Notes: generated from the sequence alone by a model not told the origin. A stretch of 64,000 bases of DNA from Cybelea sp963824595 (GCA_963824595.1 CAWGPY010000005.1:1-64000), one strand, 5' to 3'; positions 6,192 through 15,928 are shown, counted from the first letter of the stretch. A program made the numbers and translations.

Positions 6192-9100
6192 TCATCCGAT
6201 GTCGTCGAGCAACTTTTGAGCTGTCGCCTGCCCTACTTGATCGTTCGCCGCTTTGTAGTAGCGCAATGCCGTCTCGGCAGACGCCCGCGCTTGTGCCCGG
6301 CTCCCGAGCCGAAGCTCGAGCCTTGCCTGCAGCAGATACGCGTCCGCGCTGGACGGGTTCGCTTTCAAGTACGTTTGCACGTCCGTCAAGCCGCCAACGT
6401 AGTCGCCGGTGTTCAAACGTGCGTTGGCTCGCCAAAAGTGCGGGAACGAGAGCTGCGGATCGCGCGCGAGTGCCGCGCTGCAATCGGAGATAGCTTCCTC
6501 ATAGCGGCTCGCCGAGTAGTAGACGAAGCAACGCGTGGAGAAGCTGCTCGCCACCTGCGGCTCCAGCGTGACGGCACGGTTGGCGTCGCGGCTTGCGGCT
6601 GCGAGCTGCTTCAAATTGCTGTCCCCGACGCGCGTGACGTTGATTATCGCGCGCTGTCGCAATGCCGAAGCGAGGCTTGGGTCGAGCTCGGCCGCCTTGT
6701 CGCAATCGGTCATCGCCGCGTCAATCATTCCGTTCTCCCCTTCTATTCGGCATTTACCGGCGAAGGCGTAAGCGTCGGACGAGTTTGCGGCAATCGCCGA
6801 GCCGTAGTCGAAAAGCGCCCACTGCCGATCGTCGATCGTTTCGTACACGCGACCGCGATCGGAATACGCGCGGGCGTCGTGGGGATTGGCGAGAATCGCG
6901 CTTGAATCGGCGGCGAATCGCGGGCCCAAATCCTTCTTGGCAATGGCATCAACGTCGTCGGCCACTACTTGCGCGACCTTCTTGTCTTCAGTCGTTGAAA
7001 GAAGCGACCAGGCTTTGCGCGAATTCGTCGAAGCATCGCTCCAGTCGCCGGAGTTGAGCTCGATTCTCGCCAGCAGCAGGTAGCCGTCGCCACGACTTGG
7101 ATTTTGACTTATGTACCGTTGAGCGTCCGGGCGCGCACCGCGATAATCACCCGCGCGCAGCTTCGCATAAGCCAAATAGTAGTAGGTATTCCACTCGTGG
7201 GTGTGGGACATGGCGGCGATCGCGGCCTGCCAACTCTGCTGCTGTATCAGCGCCTTGCCAAGCCAAAACGTGCTCCAATAGTCGTTAGGCTTACTTCGCA
7301 GCGCTGCGGTGAGATCGGCAACGGCTCCCGGATCGCCGTTCTTTGCTTCGGCCACACCCAGCCAGTAATGCGCGTTGTAGAAACCCTGGCCGGTGCGGTA
7401 CGCTTGCGCGTCATTCTTTAGGACGTACGCTAGGTCTCGCTCGGCGCCGAGCAAATCGATGCCGCTGATGGCTTTGGCCTGCGCTCTGAAGTAATAAGCA
7501 TCGTAGTACTTGTTATCGATCTCGATCGCGGCCGTCAAGGCTGCGATGGCGGCGGCATACTCATCTTTGTCGATCTCCGCCCTCCCGAGGCCGATGTACG
7601 CAACCGGCTGCGCTGGGGACGATCTATGATAAGCCTTTGCGGCGCGCGTGCAATAGGCGATTGCGGCATCGTAATCTTTCGCCGTGAACTCCAGCTCGCA
7701 CATATAGCGCAAACTGACCTCTTCGGTCGGGTCGATCGCGAGCGCACGCTGCACGCTGCCCACGGCGCCCGCCCGATAACGATCGCCCCCGGGTAACAGG
7801 CTGAGATCGTATTGTACGTCGGCGCGCGAACGCAGCGCGTAGGTCATGTTCGGCGATAGCCGCAGCGCTGTATTGCAGTCCTCGAGCGCTTTCTGGAGCA
7901 AGCTCTTTTTCTCGCTCGCCGAGTATTTGTTGGAGGGAGCAACCGCCCGAGCCGCGATCACGTCGCAGAGCGACGCGTCTACGAACGCATCGTTCGGGCT
8001 GTGCGCCGATTGGAACTGCTGCTGCGCCCCTGCCAGGTCGCCGGTCACCTCGTTATATACGCCGAGGGCAACGCGAGCGGAGATGTCGTTCGGATGCTCT
8101 TGCACGTCCGCCGTGAGCATCCGCTTTCCGGAGGCCTGCGAGTGCGTGAGCTGCTCCTCCCAGAGGATGATCGAGCGTTTGTTCGTCGCCGCCAGCTGGG
8201 CGACCGCGGACGTCAGCTTCGAGTTTACCGTGGCGAGCGTCGCTTTTTCCAACATGATCTTCGCACCGGCCTGCGCCAGCTGATTCTTTTGGGCTGTGAG
8301 TTTGTCTCTCTGCGCGGCGAGAACGCGCGCTTGCGCGGTCTTGACTTTGATGTTCGCGTCTTTTTGGCCGTTGAGCTGCTGGAGCTGAGTGTTGGCGCGA
8401 GAGAGCCTCTCGTTTAAGGTGGCCGCGGCGTCGTTAGCGACCGTCAGTTGGTGGTCCTTTAGGAGCGCCCAGGCCGTGCTGCCGAGCGCGACGAGCGCAA
8501 GCACGGCCATGGCGACGGCGGCGATGAGCGTGCGTCGAGCGCGGACTCGCGCGAACTCTTCTTGAACGCGGCGCACCACTTCGTCGCTGCGAGCCTTCTC
8601 CGCTACCGCTTCGCGTTCGCGCGCTGCCTGCGCCTCCTGCCGTTGGCGTTCTTGTTGTTTTGCCAGCTCCGCGCGGCTGTCGTCGAAGAGCTTTTCGACG
8701 AGTTCATAGCCGCCGCCGTAGCGCTGCGCCCACGTTGCGGTGCGTTTGCGCGAACTCCACCACTCGTATCGCCGCTCGACCTGTTCGAGCGGCAGCGTGA
8801 CCGTTGCGCCCGCCGAACCCGATTTGACCAGACTCAGGAGTGCGCGATATTCCCACCCGTCCGCGGCCTCGGCCGCGAGCCATCCACTTTCGCGGCGCCC
8901 GTCTTCGACGGTGAGCGGGGCGCTGATCTTCATCCAGTTTCTCAGCAGCGCTTCGTGCGCGACGTCCACCTGCGTCTCCGCCGTCAGGGCCGCAGTAGAC
9001 AAGACGAGGAACGAGCAGTCGTCGGCACTGAAGCGCTCGACGACGCGGCGCAGTTCGGCTTCGGGAATGCCGGTTTCGGCCAATAGTTTTGAAAAGGAAA

Positions 9101-10085
9101 GCGCGCGGCGCGTCGCTCGTCCGTCGGCATCCGTCTCGCTTAGCGCGCGGAAGACCGCCTCCACCGCCGGCTCGAGCGGCTTGCCGAGCTCCTGCACGAT
9201 CTCATCGGCATGCTGCGACAGGGCGTGCGCGATGCCGCCGATGGCGTCGTACTCTTTTTCCGCGAGCCGACGCGTTCCATCGAGGAGCACGGCGCACTCC
9301 CATAGCCGCAACAGACAGTGCTGCAAGACCGGGAGCTGGTCCATTTCGGCGCCCCCGTCGTTGAGCAGGCGCTCGACCAAGAGCGGCTCTATTTCGGCTT
9401 CGCCGAGCGCGATCGGCTTTAAGATGACCTCTTCGCGCTGCTCGCGGTCGAGCGCCGGCACTAAAAACTGCGAACGGCTGACGGCCTCCGGCAACCGCTG
9501 AAATTGCGCGCAATCGCCGATGAAGTCCGAGCGCATCGTGATGAGAACGTGAATCGTGCTCGAGTAGCTTCGGGTGGCTTCCAGGAGCCTCTGCACGAAA
9601 TCGATTGCCTCGTCGCGGCTTCCTTCGTAGCGAAAGAGCTCTTCGAATTGATCGACGACGAGCAAAACCTTTCGGTTCGAAAGCCCGGGAATCTCGGCGA
9701 CCGCCTTCGATAAGCCGAAGCTCGAGGTCCCGAGCGCGGTCTCGACGTCTTTTACGAGAACGTCCGTCTCGAGATCGGCGCCTGCCGCGAGCGCGACGAG
9801 TGCGTCGCGCAGCGCCCGCATCGGATGGTCGCCGGGATGAAACGTAGCCGATCGCCAGATCGGGAGACCCGCTTCGTCAAGCTCCTCCGCCAGCAGTGGC
9901 AGCAAACCGGCGCGAACCAAGGATGACTTGCCGCTCCCCGAGCTGCCGACGACTGCGACAAAGCGACTTCGATCGAGGAGCCGGTAGAGCGCGTACGTAT
10001 GCTTTTCGCGACCGAAAAAGAACTCGCGATCGCGAAAATCAAATGGCCGAAGCCCGGGGAAGGGATGCTCGCGCGAGAGCTCCAC
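6192..10085 (-). CDS. nSTAND1 ATPase with transmembrane helix, coiled coil and TPR array
   Basis: 1297 residues. Residues 1-45 (HPFPGLRPF...FFFGRE) are the signature lead-in of the novel STAND 1 family. The Walker A is GSSGSGKS at 47-54 and the Walker B is LLVVDQFEEL at about 141-150. A winged-helix segment follows to about 400. A single membrane helix lies near 515-540, a long Gln/Ala-rich coiled coil at about 545-640, and the remainder is a TPR superhelix of many 34-residue units. Most relatives I recall carry WD40 repeats instead. Start is GTG overlapping the upstream TIR gene's stop (TAGTG), so the two are translationally coupled. Inferred role: membrane-anchored sensor whose TPRs bind a trigger and whose NTPase oligomerises to activate the TIR partner. 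Confidence 0.85.
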   Translation of the reverse strand: MELSREHPFPGLRPFDFRDREFFFGREKHTYALYRLLDRSRFVAVVGSSGSGKSSLVRAGLLPLLAEELDEAGLPIWRSATFHPGDHPMRALRDALVALAAGADLETDVLVKDVETALGTSSFGLSKAVAEIPGLSNRKVLLVVDQFEELFRYEGSRDEAIDFVQRLLEATRSYSSTIHVLITMRSDFIGDCAQFQRLPEAVSRSQFLVPALDREQREEVILKPIALGEAEIEPLLVERLLNDGGAEMDQLPVLQHCLLRLWECAVLLDGTRRLAEKEYDAIGGIAHALSQHADEIVQELGKPLEPAVEAVFRALSETDADGRATRRALSFSKLLAETGIPEAELRRVVERFSADDCSFLVLSTAALTAETQVDVAHEALLRNWMKISAPLTVEDGRRESGWLAAEAADGWEYRALLSLVKSGSAGATVTLPLEQVERRYEWWSSRKRTATWAQRYGGGYELVEKLFDDSRAELAKQQERQRQEAQAAREREAVAEKARSDEVVRRVQEEFARVRARRTLIAAVAMAVLALVALGSTAWALLKDHQLTVANDAAATLNERLSRANTQLQQLNGQKDANIKVKTAQARVLAAQRDKLTAQKNQLAQAGAKIMLEKATLATVNSKLTSAVAQLAATNKRSIILWEEQLTHSQASGKRMLTADVQEHPNDISARVALGVYNEVTGDLAGAQQQFQSAHSPNDAFVDASLCDVIAARAVAPSNKYSASEKKSLLQKALEDCNTALRLSPNMTYALRSRADVQYDLSLLPGGDRYRAGAVGSVQRALAIDPTEEVSLRYMCELEFTAKDYDAAIAYCTRAAKAYHRSSPAQPVAYIGLGRAEIDKDEYAAAIAALTAAIEIDNKYYDAYYFRAQAKAISGIDLLGAERDLAYVLKNDAQAYRTGQGFYNAHYWLGVAEAKNGDPGAVADLTAALRSKPNDYWSTFWLGKALIQQQSWQAAIAAMSHTHEWNTYYYLAYAKLRAGDYRGARPDAQRYISQNPSRGDGYLLLARIELNSGDWSDASTNSRKAWSLLSTTEDKKVAQVVADDVDAIAKKDLGPRFAADSSAILANPHDARAYSDRGRVYETIDDRQWALFDYGSAIAANSSDAYAFAGKCRIEGENGMIDAAMTDCDKAAELDPSLASALRQRAIINVTRVGDSNLKQLAAASRDANRAVTLEPQVASSFSTRCFVYYSASRYEEAISDCSAALARDPQLSFPHFWRANARLNTGDYVGGLTDVQTYLKANPSSADAYLLQARLELRLGSRAQARASAETALRYYKAANDQVGQATAQKLLDDIG

Positions 10086-11656
10086 TATGCGTCCGTCTCC
10101 GGAAAGAGGGGGTTCAGGTCGTCAGGCGACGGCTTTTCGTTCTGCGTGAGATCGAGCACGACGTCGATGGACTCGCGGGGCGGAAACCGTCTGAACGAGG
10201 TCTTATCGGCGGCGTTCGGCGGTCCGGTAACGACGCAGCGCTGCAAAAACGGTTTGTCGCGTCCGAGCTCGTGCCAATCCCGCAGCTGATCGCTATTGCT
10301 GAATACCCAACCGGGCTTTGCGGCGGCCCACGGAATCAGCACCGCATCGCAGGTCGCCAGTTGTTTCTCATGCCAAGCGTTTGAGGTCTCGTCCCGGTTG
10401 TCGAAGATCGTCGGAATCGGCCTCGTGCTGCATTTGTCGAGCGCCTCGGCAATTTCGAGCGCGTAATCGGCATCCTCTTTGGGTGCCCAAACGTACACCT
10501 TTGCATTTGGCGCGAGCGCACTGTAATGCCGCAGCTCCGCCTCCGGCCGTTTCGGCGGATGATCCACGAGATGCTTGACGACGAACTCGACGAAGTTGCC
10601 GAGCTCGCACCCTTCAATCTTATCGCCGTCGATCGCGCCGAATCGCTTGACCACCTCGAGCGGATCGCGAGGGTTGGCCGCCGCGCCGTTAGCGGCAAGC
10701 GCTCGAGGTGCCCAAATGATGCGGCAGAAAGTCGCGCCTTCGGGCGCCGAGGCGGCACGCTCGGCTGCGAGCCGGAGCTGGAGCGGCAGAATAGGCTCCT
10801 GCTCTTCGGGCGCCGGGCCGGCCTTTTCGCCGATCAGGTGAATCGAAATCTCGGAATCGCGCAACGCATTCTCGATAAAATCGGCGGCGGTCGAGTCGCT
10901 GGGCATTTTTGCGGAGGGATCCGGAACGGCTCGATAGCCGCGCCCTTGCAGCTCCTCGACGAGCCGATCGTAGGCATCCTTCATATCGCTGGCAGGTGCC
11001 GCCAAGAAGACGACGCGCTCGTGGCGAGAGAGTGCGTCGGAACGATCCGGCGCCGGATTCTGCGCTGCCTGACGCTTTTCGCTCGATCCCTTGCCGAGCT
11101 GCTCTTCCGTTCGCTCGCGCAGGTCGGCCGTCAGCTCGCGGGTGGCCGAATTAAACTCTTTCGATTGCTCGCGCTGGCCTTCGGCGAAGTACTCGTCGTA
11201 CCAGCCGCGCCGCTCGGCGTGCTCCGCGTAGAATTTATGGCTTTCTTGAAAGCTGAAGCCGGCATTGTCCTTCAGCAACTCCGGAAGGTCGTCTTCGGAA
11301 ACGAATTGCTTCGAGACGACGATCAGCCGCTGCTGAAAGGTACTTTTGCTCTCGCGAGAGCGGAAACTCCTAAACGTTTCTAGCTCGCGGTTGCAGTAGG
11401 TCGAGGCGACCCAATTGCGAGAGAGGACGATCATCAACGCATCGCACGTCTCGAGCCCCTCGTCAATGATCGGTTTGTACGCGCGACTCTTGCGGATATC
11501 GTACAGATCGCGGAAGAACTCGGGAACGGGCGGCCCGTCTACGACAAAGTAGTGGCTGACGCGCCGCATGAGCGCGCTAACGAAACCCTCGCCGCCGCCG
11601 TCTATAGGCTTAGCGTCGTCGTTGTGAGCGTACGAGACAAAGACGCGGTAGGGCAT
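10085..11656 (-). CDS. three-module TIR protein, effector partner of the nSTAND1 ATPase
   Basis: 523 residues. Module 1 (about 1-165) is a TIR domain: box 1 RVFVSYAHNDD, then VLSRNWVASTYCNRELETF, in which Glu91 is placed like the NADase catalytic glutamate. Module 2 (about 214-330) begins VVFLAAPASDMKD and has SEISIHLIGEKAG, resembling the DUF4062/TIR-like fold found in STAND proteins. Module 3 (about 385-515) begins KVYVWAPKEDAD and contains LATCDAVLIPWAAA, another TIR-like fold without the catalytic motif. A charged linker separates modules 1 and 2. First gene of the two-gene operon. The role as an NAD+-consuming or signalling effector is inferred. Confidence 0.82.
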   Translation of the reverse strand: MPYRVFVSYAHNDDAKPIDGGGEGFVSALMRRVSHYFVVDGPPVPEFFRDLYDIRKSRAYKPIIDEGLETCDALMIVLSRNWVASTYCNRELETFRSFRSRESKSTFQQRLIVVSKQFVSEDDLPELLKDNAGFSFQESHKFYAEHAERRGWYDEYFAEGQREQSKEFNSATRELTADLRERTEEQLGKGSSEKRQAAQNPAPDRSDALSRHERVVFLAAPASDMKDAYDRLVEELQGRGYRAVPDPSAKMPSDSTAADFIENALRDSEISIHLIGEKAGPAPEEQEPILPLQLRLAAERAASAPEGATFCRIIWAPRALAANGAAANPRDPLEVVKRFGAIDGDKIEGCELGNFVEFVVKHLVDHPPKRPEAELRHYSALAPNAKVYVWAPKEDADYALEIAEALDKCSTRPIPTIFDNRDETSNAWHEKQLATCDAVLIPWAAAKPGWVFSNSDQLRDWHELGRDKPFLQRCVVTGPPNAADKTSFRRFPPRESIDVVLDLTQNEKPSPDDLNPLFPETDA

Positions 11657-11723
11657 GCCGGGCCTCCATTTTCCGGAAAATCCTTAGCCGCCGGGCGCTC
11701 AAATCCATCCTAGGAGGCGCGGT

Positions 11724-12110
11724 TTATATCGTCTGCAGCGAACTCGCAACGAGGAGGGTGCTTCCCTCGGATTTGACCTCGCGATATGAAACGCGAACGC
11801 GGGTTCTCCCGATGGTGACGGGAGCCCAGCCCGGGCAGCCGGGCATGGTGCCTTTTGTAAAATCGCCGAAGCCGGCCGTTCCTTGGCAATTAGGCTGATG
11901 TCCGTTGATTGCGAAGTTGGAGGCGTTGTCGAACCAGAACCGTACGGGAACGCCGCTGATTTTGATGTAAAATTCGGTGCCTTGATTCCCGCGCCCGACG
12001 TGCGTTATAACGCCGTCAGCGTGGTGCACCGCGGAGCCGCCTGCGTAAGCCGGCGACGGGCTCCAGAACGGCGAAGCCGCTATAGCACAGAGGACGAGTA
12101 CAGCTTTCAT
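11724..12110 (-). CDS. secreted hypothetical protein
   Basis: About 128 residues from the ATG at 12110, which has GAGGG upstream; the longer frame to 12140 has no better site. The N-terminus MKAVLVLCAIAASPFW...AYA is a signal peptide. The mature part is beta-rich with two cysteines (NCQGTAGFGDF, MPGCPGW) that could form a disulphide. Family not recognised. It is 67 bases upstream of the TIR gene on the same strand, so read-through into the TIR operon is possible. Confidence 0.6.
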   Translation of the reverse strand: MKAVLVLCAIAASPFWSPSPAYAGGSAVHHADGVITHVGRGNQGTEFYIKISGVPVRFWFDNASNFAINGHQPNCQGTAGFGDFTKGTMPGCPGWAPVTIGRTRVRVSYREVKSEGSTLLVASSLQTI

Positions 12111-12176
12111 GGCAAGGCCCTCAAAGACGAGTCTTTTCACAGTTCGTTACCACTTTTGGGGGGAAAAGCGTGCGTG

Positions 12177-12536
12177 TCAGAGTTGACAGGGCTTCGCGCT
12201 GCCCCATCCCAAGCAAAGCTTGTGCCCGATCGAAGTCGGCACGCCATGCTGGGCCATAAGACTCACATTGGTCACGCCGCCGCTGAAGTCGATCTGTTTC
12301 CATCGTTCGCCCGAGGTGCGCTTGTACAGCGCATACCCTCCCGATTCCTGATCGTACCAATCGAGCAACGCATAGTCGCCGACCACGTGCACCGCGTCCA
12401 CGTGTCTGCTCGGAGACTCCCGGCTCGACGCCGCGCGCACGGCGGCGACGTCCGCCTTGGGCCCCACATCTGCAGCGAAGGCCAAACCGGTCGTCAACAC
12501 GGTCAACGCAACCAACCCACTCACGAACTTTCTCAC
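12177..12536 (-). CDS. small secreted hypothetical protein
   Basis: 119 residues starting at GTG 12536 with GAGAGGGG upstream. A signal peptide (MRKFVSGLVALTVLTTGLAFA) precedes a compact domain with YALLDWYDQESGGYALYKR and a C-terminal pair of cysteines. The DWY...GYALYKR pattern resembles small periplasmic proteins that follow heme or nitrogen enzymes, but the assignment is not firm. It is in line with the preceding secreted protein and 66 bases upstream of it. Confidence 0.6.
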   Translation of the reverse strand: MRKFVSGLVALTVLTTGLAFAADVGPKADVAAVRAASSRESPSRHVDAVHVVGDYALLDWYDQESGGYALYKRTSGERWKQIDFSGGVTNVSLMAQHGVPTSIGHKLCLGWGSAKPCQL

Positions 12537-12792
12537 TCGAAAACCCCTCTCCGGCCGCCTTCATAAGGAAGACCAGCCGAACGCACCTGTTTGAAATACG
12601 CACTCTGGCTTTCGGTAGAAGGGTGAGGCGCTCCCGCGGGTCAACTCCGGGGCACCGACTCGCCGGAGCGCCCCGGGTGGCTCGAGCTACGCGGGTACGA
12701 CCTCGACAACAATGGAGCGACCGTCGCCACGCAACCGCTCGACGTTAGCGCCGGTGCAAGGTCTCGCTCGATTTCATCCAACTTGTAACTCA

Positions 12793-13455
12793 ATGGACGT
12801 TCTGCGAAGCTTTGGCGACGATCTTTGGATAGCCGACGGACCGACCGTACGTTTCTTCGGCATGCCATATCCAACCCGGATGGTGGTGATTAAGCTCAAC
12901 GACGGATCGCTCTGGATCTATTCACCAGTCGCCGCGACGTTCGAGCAGGCGGTGCGCGTAGAAGAGGTCGGTCCCGTAACCCATCTCGTTTCGCCGACCC
13001 CGCTGCACGACTGGCGTTTAAAATTGTGGGCCGACTTCTTCCCGCGCGCGCGGGTCTGGAAAGCCTCGGCGCTCGGTGACGAACCGCCGCCAGCGTGGGA
13101 GAGAGACATCGACCAAATAGCCTTTCGGGGCAGCGCCGTGCTTTCCGAGATCGAGTTCTTTCATCGTCGATCGCGCACGCTCATTATGGCAGACTTCATT
13201 CAAAACTTTCAGCCTATGCCCCGGCGCCCACTGCGTAACGTGCTCCTGCGTTGGGGCGGAATACTGCAGGGCGGCGCGCCACGCGATCTACGCCTTTCTT
13301 TCCTCGGAAAGCGCCGTCGTCGCATGGGCCGAGAGTCGCTGCGAGGGATCCTCTCATGGGACTTCGATAAACTCATTGTCGCGCACGGCGATTGTGTCGA
13401 CACCGATGCAAAAGCATTCGTCGAGCGGTCGTTCCGATGGCTTCGCTCATCGTGA
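12793..13455 (+). CDS. DUF4336 (metallo-beta-lactamase-like) protein
   Basis: 220 residues from the ATG at 12793; the frame is open upstream to 12712 but the conserved part begins at MDVLRSFGDDLWIADG. The sequence TRMVVIKLNDGSLWIYSPV, THLVSPTPLHDWRL and ILSWDFDKLIVAHGD follows the DUF4336 family, related to the metallo-beta-lactamase fold but with degenerate metal motifs. Length is normal for the family. Function is unknown; it has been linked to small-molecule hydrolysis only by fold. Convergent with the glycosidase gene. Confidence 0.75.
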   Translation: MDVLRSFGDDLWIADGPTVRFFGMPYPTRMVVIKLNDGSLWIYSPVAATFEQAVRVEEVGPVTHLVSPTPLHDWRLKLWADFFPRARVWKASALGDEPPPAWERDIDQIAFRGSAVLSEIEFFHRRSRTLIMADFIQNFQPMPRRPLRNVLLRWGGILQGGAPRDLRLSFLGKRRRRMGRESLRGILSWDFDKLIVAHGDCVDTDAKAFVERSFRWLRSS

Positions 13456-13510
13456 GAAACGTCGGCTTTGGGTTGGTTGTTCCCGCCGCCGCCGCATCGT
13501 CGCCGACAGG

Positions 13511-15928
13511 CTAATCCCGCTTGTCAAACTCCACTAAAGCGTACTGATTGCTCGCGATCGCCGTGGCAAAGGCATCGTCCTCCCGCTGCAGGTCCTTCCG
13601 CCAGCCGCCGTTCAGACTCTCGAAAACGCGGCGGACCGTATGGCGGCGCAGCGCGCCCTCCCGCCGTACGGCCACCGTTATGGTGTGCTCCGACCGGTTC
13701 GCCAAGAGCAGTACGACGCCGTCGTCGCGAGCGAACGCGATCGTCGCCACGTCATGACCCTCGACGGAGACGTCGTCAGTGACGTCGCGTTCGTAAACTT
13801 CGAGCGGTGCGTCGGTCTCGACTGCGCGCGTAGCGAAGAGGCGTTGTCTCCCGTGCCGATGTACCACGAACCACGAGACGGGCTCTCCGCGCAGTGGTAC
13901 GTTGCGCACCCCGAGCCAGAGCCAATCCGGCGGCAGGTTCGGATGAAGACTCATACCGCGCGGCGACGGCGTTAGGCCGCACGCCCCTTCGATTGCGGCC
14001 CAGATGTAACGCGGCGCAAACCACGGCGAGAGCATCATGCCCTCGTTGACGAGCGTTTCGCCGTGTAACCACTCGGAAAACTGACCCGGAACGGTATTGG
14101 TCGCTCTGGGATCGCGCGCGTAATGCGCAAAAGTCTGCCGCAGTGCTTCCAGCATGACGTCCGGCGCGAACCGCGATGCGGCGAACGCGTACCAGAACGT
14201 CACCGCGACCCACACGCCGCCGAGAAGGCCGTCGCCCTGCGTGGGACCGTACTCGGGCGCGTCGCGGGGTACCGTTCGCACGCCCGCCTCGGTCCAGAAG
14301 TCTTGCGCGCGCAGACGTTCCACAATCCGCACGCTGGTTTCCTCGTCGGCGACGCCGAAAATCACCGGGAAAACGAGGTCGGCGCTAATTTCACTGCGCG
14401 GACGTCCGTCGACGTCAATGGTGAGATAATACAGACCGTTGTCCGGATTGCGCAAATGCTTTTCGATGGACGCGCGCAGCGCCTTCGCTTCGAGGTCGTA
14501 GCGCTTCGCGTCGTCGTCGCGGCCGAGCATTCGTGCGAGCTCCGCGAGTTTCCCCAAAGCCGCGTAGGTCTCGCTGTTGAGCTCCGTGGTCGCACCCGAG
14601 ATACGGTAATCTTTAATGATGTTGCGCCAACCGACGATTCCGCGAGCGCCGGTCCCATCGGCATCGCACCACACGAGGCCTCGATCGTTGCGGTTTGCCA
14701 GGAGCTGCTCGACCGCACGACGAGCGGGCTCATAGAACTCGTGGAGAAAGCCGGAATCGCCGGTCGCAAATGCGTGGTGCCAAACCGCGAGGACGAAGAG
14801 GGCCGTGTTGTCGTTCACGTTTAGTCCGTCGTCCGAAGTTTCGCCGGTACGGAGATCGTAGTACTCGACGATCTTTCCGTCGTCTTCTTGCCTGTCGGCA
14901 AAACCGCGCAGTAGTTCGCGAGAGAATGATGGATCGAGCCAGTCAGAGCCGTGAACGAACCAGAAGCTATCTCGTCCTACGCAGTTGTTGGAACGCCCGG
15001 GATCGTTCGTAAAACCGCGCCCGGTCGGCGTTTCGCGAAGCACGCGCAGCATGTTAGCCTTCGCCCAATATACGCCCCGATCGGCTTCAATGAAAGGAGA
15101 AAGCATCTGCGTCAACGCGAGCTTCGAGCGGTAGTACGCCGCCGTACTCCCGAGCGCGTCGCGGCCGGGCGGAAGGGCCGCGGCGGCGGCGTCGATCGAG
15201 GCCTCGCCTTCGGCGAGCTCGACGATGGCAAACCAGAGCGTATGTGTCGCGCCCGGGTCGAGCTTCGCTTGCAGGTGAAGTATACCGAGCGGATCCGGGC
15301 CCCCGCCGTCGACATTACGTTCAAACGCTCCGTACCACCGTCTGCCGACGACGCGTGCGTGATCCGCCGTCACCGCCCACGACTGGGGCGCCTCGGAGGC
15401 CAGCACGGCGCGCGCCGCGCCGGCATCGCGGTCCCAGACGACCAGACCGTGCGCCCGAGACGAAAAGCGGGCGTCGATCCGCTCGGAGGAGGAAAACTTC
15501 AATCGGGTCACCGCAACTGTGGCCAGCTCGATGGCGCGGTGCCCCTCGTTGCGCGCGCAAATCAAAACATAGCACGCATCGGGAAGAGTGCCGTCGCCGG
15601 GTTCGCCCGCGAGAACGAAGGTCGTACTTTCTACGTGGACGGTGCCGGCGAGCACGTAGCGGTGCACCTGGCGATCGGGCTTCAGCTCGAACGATCCGCG
15701 CGGCCCGCGCGCGAGCCGGACGCCGGTCCGCGCGTCCCAGTGATGCACGTCGAACCCGCGCACGAGATCTCTGCCGGAGCGAATGGAGTGCACGTGTTCT
15801 ATCGCGCCGTTCGCAAGCAGCTTCACGGCGAGCGTCGGTCCGCCGAGCGTCGAGCCGACGGCGAGTGCGTCGGCGGCGACCACGTACGAGCCGTCGGGCT
15901 GGAGCAGGGGCGAGGGTCGGCGGCTCAC
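13511..15928 (-). CDS. (alpha/alpha)6-barrel glycoside hydrolase
   Basis: 805 residues. The first 260 residues form a beta-sandwich domain, and residues of about 270-670 are helical-barrel like, with GRDSFWFVHGSDW, NVNDNTALFVLAVWHHAFATGD, WRNIIKDYRISGATTELNSETYAALG and GQFSEWLHGE supplying acidic catalytic candidates. The C-terminal 130 residues are a small beta domain. The architecture matches amylo-alpha-1,6-glucosidase/GH63-GH65-like enzymes; no signal peptide is seen, so it is probably cytoplasmic. GTG start overlaps the SDR stop (GTGA), making an SDR-glycosidase operon. Substrate unknown, probably an oligosaccharide. Confidence 0.72.
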   Translation of the reverse strand: MSRRPSPLLQPDGSYVVAADALAVGSTLGGPTLAVKLLANGAIEHVHSIRSGRDLVRGFDVHHWDARTGVRLARGPRGSFELKPDRQVHRYVLAGTVHVESTTFVLAGEPGDGTLPDACYVLICARNEGHRAIELATVAVTRLKFSSSERIDARFSSRAHGLVVWDRDAGAARAVLASEAPQSWAVTADHARVVGRRWYGAFERNVDGGGPDPLGILHLQAKLDPGATHTLWFAIVELAEGEASIDAAAAALPPGRDALGSTAAYYRSKLALTQMLSPFIEADRGVYWAKANMLRVLRETPTGRGFTNDPGRSNNCVGRDSFWFVHGSDWLDPSFSRELLRGFADRQEDDGKIVEYYDLRTGETSDDGLNVNDNTALFVLAVWHHAFATGDSGFLHEFYEPARRAVEQLLANRNDRGLVWCDADGTGARGIVGWRNIIKDYRISGATTELNSETYAALGKLAELARMLGRDDDAKRYDLEAKALRASIEKHLRNPDNGLYYLTIDVDGRPRSEISADLVFPVIFGVADEETSVRIVERLRAQDFWTEAGVRTVPRDAPEYGPTQGDGLLGGVWVAVTFWYAFAASRFAPDVMLEALRQTFAHYARDPRATNTVPGQFSEWLHGETLVNEGMMLSPWFAPRYIWAAIEGACGLTPSPRGMSLHPNLPPDWLWLGVRNVPLRGEPVSWFVVHRHGRQRLFATRAVETDAPLEVYERDVTDDVSVEGHDVATIAFARDDGVVLLLANRSEHTITVAVRREGALRRHTVRRVFESLNGGWRKDLQREDDAFATAIASNQYALVEFDKRD

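Noticed and set aside
6027..6905. 292-residue plus-strand frame over the att repeat and the nSTAND1 3' end
   Set aside because: Opposite-strand shadow of the TPR coding region with arginine-rich composition.
10085..11656. Known Thoeris system (ThsB TIR + ThsA)
   Set aside because: The partner is an nSTAND1-TPR ATPase, not a SIR2-SLOG or macro-type ThsA, and the TIR protein has two additional TIR-like modules.
12625..12640. Possible third selC relic (CGCTCCCGC)
   Set aside because: Only nine to ten bases match, with no T-stem before and no CCA after; such a match is expected by chance in GC-rich DNA.
14123..14824. 233-residue plus-strand frame within the glycosidase gene
   Set aside because: Antisense shadow; the minus-strand product has clear glycosidase motifs.
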